Positions 61,390 to 64,000 of a stretch of DNA of 64,000 nt are shown one piece after another. Source of the stretch: Clostridia bacterium (lineage in GTDB: Bacteria > Bacillota > Clostridia > TANB77 > CAG-465); assembly GCA_017626395.1 (NCBI GenBank), contig JAGAIU010000042.1, forward strand, positions 98,177-162,176, written 5' to 3'. The notes under the pieces are model-generated. The model had not been told where the DNA came from. It saw only the letters and a list, made by a program, of their open reading frames with translations, and did not search any database. Position 1 is the first letter of the stretch. Each line of letters starts with the position of its first letter. The translations under genes and the position numbers were made by a program.

Positions 61390-61456
61390 TGTAACATAAA
61401 TGTTACATTAAAATTCAAAATAGGATAGTACTAATTAAAAGCACTATCCTATTTTA
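61390..61456 (+). terminator. Two hairpins after ctpA
   Basis: A first 8-bp hairpin (AATGTAAC/GTTACATT, about 61389-61410) lacks a T-run. The second, 61419-61429 with 61443-61453, is followed by T residues and is the likely terminator. Confidence 0.65.
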
Positions 61457-61486
61457 CATATTTACTATGAGTACACTTTTTTTACT

Positions 61487-61515
61487 TTGACACTTTCGAT
61501 AAAAAGTGGTATAAT
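61487..61515 (+). promoter_or_regulatory. Sigma-A promoter of veg
   Basis: TTGACA (61487-61492), 17 bp, TATAAT (61510-61515) with TGG before it; a very strong promoter, as is known for veg in Bacillus. Confidence 0.8.
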
Positions 61516-61539
61516 TCGCCTTGTAAGAGGTGATATAAT

Positions 61540-61824
61540 ATGGTTTCAAAGGATTCACTTATGAAAATCAAGCAAGACGTAGAAAACTATGTTGGTCAAG
61601 AAATTTGCGTTAAAGCAAATGTAGGAAGAAATAAATGTATTGAAAGGAGAGGGTATATAGATAGTACATATACTAATCTGTTCGTGTTCAGAGATTCAGA
61701 AACAGATAGTAAACTATCATACAGTTACTCAGATTTAGTGACTAATACATTAGAATTGAGTTTACCAACTGGGGAGCCTATTACTAGGTATGACTTCTCT
61801 ACACCAAAATATACAAGATTATAA
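61540..61824 (+). CDS. veg: Veg protein (DUF1021), 94 aa
   Basis: A small conserved Firmicutes protein that in Bacillus influences biofilm matrix genes; its biochemical activity is unsettled. The sequence follows the family: LMKIKQDVENYVGQEICVKA, NVGRNKCIERRGYIDSTYTN, LFVFRD and the SYSYSDLVT block. The ATG follows AAGAGGTGATATAAT. It precedes a surface protein gene and is separated from it by a terminator. Confidence 0.93.
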   Translation: MVSKDSLMKIKQDVENYVGQEICVKANVGRNKCIERRGYIDSTYTNLFVFRDSETDSKLSYSYSDLVTNTLELSLPTGEPITRYDFSTPKYTRL

Positions 61825-61869
61825 TAATGTAAGGCAGTCAATAGAGGTTTGATATAAGATATATGAGAA

Positions 61870-61908
61870 GGGGCTAAAATGTTGAAATATTTTAGTCCCA
61901 ATTTTTTT
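61870..61908 (+). terminator. Terminator of veg, abutting the next ribosome site
   Basis: An 11-bp stem (61870-61880 with 61889-61899, one G-U) with seven T, then AAGGGGAG, the ribosome site of the surface protein gene. Confidence 0.85.
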
Positions 61909-61922
61909 AAGGGGAGAGATAT

Positions 61923-64000
61923 ATGAAGAAATTAATGCAGAGTAGAAAGATTAAAATTTTAAGTCTTATGGTATTAGTCGTGGGTATTATAGCTGCAAAT
62001 CTTTCAATATTTGCGGCAGCAGTACTAGAAATTGAAGCTACACCAAACTATTCGGACAGTAAAATAAATTTAGATTGGAATGTAGAAGGCGGAGACGTAG
62101 ATGGTTATTCATACAAGGTGTATAGAAAAGAGTCTAATGGAACATATCAACCAATCTCAAGTGTAGACTTTACCAATGAGTTAGAAGTTGTAAATGTACT
62201 AAATGTATATCCAGAAGCATCTGGTATACCAAGAGTAACATTTACATACACAGACGGAACAACACAAACATTACCAAAGTCAGCATCCATGAAAGTATGG
62301 ATGGAAGGTGGTAGCATGACACAAGATGGTGTAACTACAACTTTTGCTGCACTAGGTATTAACCCATTAAATGCAAGACAACTAATTAAAGTAACACCAG
62401 TTTCATCATCAGCATTTAATAATACTCCAAGTATGGTATGGAATTATGACGTTGTAATGTTTGGAACATGGGATACTAATGGAAATTATGATGATCAACC
62501 AAATGATGCAGCAGTTGAAGAATTAAAGAAATTCTTAAATGCTGGATTTGGTGTTGTAGCAGGACATGATACAATTGGATATAATTATGAGCATGGATTA
62601 AATAAAATTAGAGAATATTTTGCTATAGAAACTGGGTGTTGGAGTGGGCCTGGAACAAAAACATCAAACTATGATATAGATAATGTTTGGGGATATGCAT
62701 CAACAACAGCTACTGTTGTAACAAACGATGTATTAACTAGTTATCCTTGGAATTTACCAGTAGGTACAAAATTAACTATACCTAACACACATACTTGTGC
62801 GAATGCTGCTAAAGGAATAGTTGCTATGCAATTAACAGATGGAGCACAGTATAGTGATTTTGCTGCTATAGCTAACTATACAGGAACAGGTAACCCATAT
62901 TACTACGTTACAAGAAATAATAATGCAGTAATGGTTCAAACTGGACACTCAAATTGTCAATCAACAGAAGATGAAAGAAAAGTTTTAGCTAATGCTGTTT
63001 TCTATTTAAAACAAATGACAGAATTGAATTATTCAATGGATAATAACGTTGCAGATAGTGAAGCACCAGATGCTGTATCTGCTAGTAACGTAATAAGAAA
63101 TAAAACAAGTGTATCAATGACATTATCTAGAGTAGATAATGGAACTATATACGAATATTATGTTGAAGGTGTGGATAAAACTAATGGTACAAAACTTACA
63201 TCTAATACGACTTCTGCAGAATATACAAGTGAAGTAAAAGGATATAGCTATGTAGTAGATAATAATGCAACAACAGATGTAGATACTACAATAGACACTA
63301 CATCTTCAAGCTTAACTGCTACAATAGGAAATGGACCTAATACATATTTACATGTTAGAGCAATAGATAATGCAGGAAATGTTGGACCTGTAACACATAT
63401 ATTATTACACTCAAATATTGCTCCAGACATGACATTATTTCCAGATATAACAACATGGACAAATACAGATGTAGTAATAACTGCTAATGCTACAGATGAT
63501 GATGGTACAATAACAAGTATATTAAAACCAGATAATTCAACTGCAAGTGCAGCAACAACTACATATACAGTTTCTCAAAATGGAACATATTCATTTACTG
63601 CTACAGATAATAGCGGAGCAACTGTAACAAAAGAAATGGAAATAACATGGATAGATAAAGTAGATCCAGAAGGACAAACTACTGGAATAACACAACCAAC
63701 AGAAACAAATAGGTATGCAACAATAAACTTCAAAGCAACAGATGATGCTTCAGGAGTTGCAAAAATAATATTACCAGATGGATCAGAAGTTACAACAGAT
63801 ACAACAACATACAATGTAACAACACCAGGAACATATACATTCAAAGTAATAGATGTAGCTGGAAATGAAAGAGAAGTTCCAATACCAGTAACAATAGTTT
63901 CTGATGGACTAGAAGTAAAATTCATAGACCAAGTAACAAAAGAGGAAATTACACCAAAGCAAACAAGAACAGGAAATATTGGAGATGAATATACAACATC
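61923..64000 (+). CDS. Large exported surface protein, N-terminal 692 codons, continues past the window
   Basis: ATG 61923 follows AAGGGGAGAG, and the frame stays open to the window end. Residues 1-33 are a signal peptide (ILSLMVLVVGIIAANLSIFA). A first fibronectin-III-like stretch (LDWNVEGGDVDGYSYKVYRK) leads to a domain of about 280 residues with DVVMFGTWDTNG, GFGVVAGHDTIGYNYEHGL and MVQTGHSNCQ, which I cannot name. Further beta-sandwich repeats follow, with VRAIDNAGNVG and TFKVIDVAGNEREV. From about residue 665, LEVKFIDQVTKEEITPKQT begins a MucBP-like unit. This is an adhesin-type protein; an anchor would lie beyond the window. Confidence 0.85.
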   Translation, partial: MKKLMQSRKIKILSLMVLVVGIIAANLSIFAAAVLEIEATPNYSDSKINLDWNVEGGDVDGYSYKVYRKESNGTYQPISSVDFTNELEVVNVLNVYPEASGIPRVTFTYTDGTTQTLPKSASMKVWMEGGSMTQDGVTTTFAALGINPLNARQLIKVTPVSSSAFNNTPSMVWNYDVVMFGTWDTNGNYDDQPNDAAVEELKKFLNAGFGVVAGHDTIGYNYEHGLNKIREYFAIETGCWSGPGTKTSNYDIDNVWGYASTTATVVTNDVLTSYPWNLPVGTKLTIPNTHTCANAAKGIVAMQLTDGAQYSDFAAIANYTGTGNPYYYVTRNNNAVMVQTGHSNCQSTEDERKVLANAVFYLKQMTELNYSMDNNVADSEAPDAVSASNVIRNKTSVSMTLSRVDNGTIYEYYVEGVDKTNGTKLTSNTTSAEYTSEVKGYSYVVDNNATTDVDTTIDTTSSSLTATIGNGPNTYLHVRAIDNAGNVGPVTHILLHSNIAPDMTLFPDITTWTNTDVVITANATDDDGTITSILKPDNSTASAATTTYTVSQNGTYSFTATDNSGATVTKEMEITWIDKVDPEGQTTGITQPTETNRYATINFKATDDASGVAKIILPDGSEVTTDTTTYNVTTPGTYTFKVIDVAGNEREVPIPVTIVSDGLEVKFIDQVTKEEITPKQTRTGNIGDEYTT

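Noticed and set aside
63248..63925. Two minus-strand frames inside the last surface gene
   Set aside because: They are antisense to a repeat-rich Thr/Asn coding region, which leaves open frames by composition.
1..64000. tRNA, rRNA and CRISPR arrays
   Set aside because: A scan for T-loop-like sequences, rRNA-like blocks and short regular repeats found none that held up; this was by eye, not by tRNAscan or Infernal.

Overview
The window looks like chromosomal DNA of an AT-rich, low-GC Gram-positive, endospore-forming anaerobe of the Clostridia type. The evidence is PolC-type DNA polymerase, many TTGACA-17-TATAAT promoters, GGAGG ribosome sites with frequent TTG/GTG starts, and a broad sporulation set (YqfC/YqfD, SpoIID, a SpoIIQ-like peptidase, SpoIIID, SpoIIM, SpoIIAA/SpoIIAB). 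Sortase and LPxTG surface proteins add to this. No tRNA, rRNA, CRISPR array, prophage or insertion sequence was recognised.

Layout. 1-7.3 kb: an unknown gene, an orphan LytTR regulator, yqfC-yqfD-ybeY-dgkA-cdd, an RsiV-like (DUF3298) protein, a membrane protein and a D,D-carboxypeptidase. 7.4-24.05 kb: one long operon behind a single sigma-A promoter, encoding a strongly diverged Tad/Flp-like secretion or pilus machine. Its genes are a SAF-domain CpaB-like protein, two ParA/CpaE-like proteins without P-loop lysines, a membrane-anchored TadA-like ATPase, a fused TadB-TadC-like protein, four small pilin-like proteins, three larger TadE-like anchored proteins (one with a LamG-like lectin domain), a membrane protein with SLH-like repeats, and a 926-residue exported protein. 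24.1-27.3 kb: spoIID-spoIIQ-spoIIID-mbl. 27.4-33.2 kb: a frameshifted gene, polC and a short hpf. 33.3-37.7 kb: two exported wall hydrolases with a shared N-terminus and an ABC-2 exporter behind a structured leader. 37.8-44.05 kb: a surface locus with a thioester/Cna-B adhesin, a candidate small RNA, a cysteine-less membrane paralogue, 1.1 kb of ORF-free DNA, and a 59-residue protein that is almost only a sorting signal. 44.1-50.4 kb: sua5, adk, map, infA, rpmJ, rpsM, rpsK, rpsD, rpoA, rplQ. 50.4-64 kb: tmcAL, rnhA, spoIIM, xerD, class B sortase, spoIIAA-spoIIAB, hslO, two pseudouridine synthases, tyrA, rpsU, ctpA, veg, and the first 692 codons of a large surface protein.

The main candidate for an undescribed system is the 7.4-24 kb operon. 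The ATPase and fused inner-membrane protein would drive assembly of the four short Flp-like subunits and the larger anchored proteins. The LamG domain and the 926-residue protein are candidates for the exposed part. No prepilin peptidase lies in the window, and the pilin-like N-termini lack the usual Flp glutamate, so the machine may work without prepilin cleavage. A second theme is regulatory: terminator hairpins of housekeeping genes enclose the ribosome site of the next gene (spoIIM, spoIID and the RsiV-like gene). In two cases a SigE-like promoter sits so that its transcript would lack the left arm of the hairpin.
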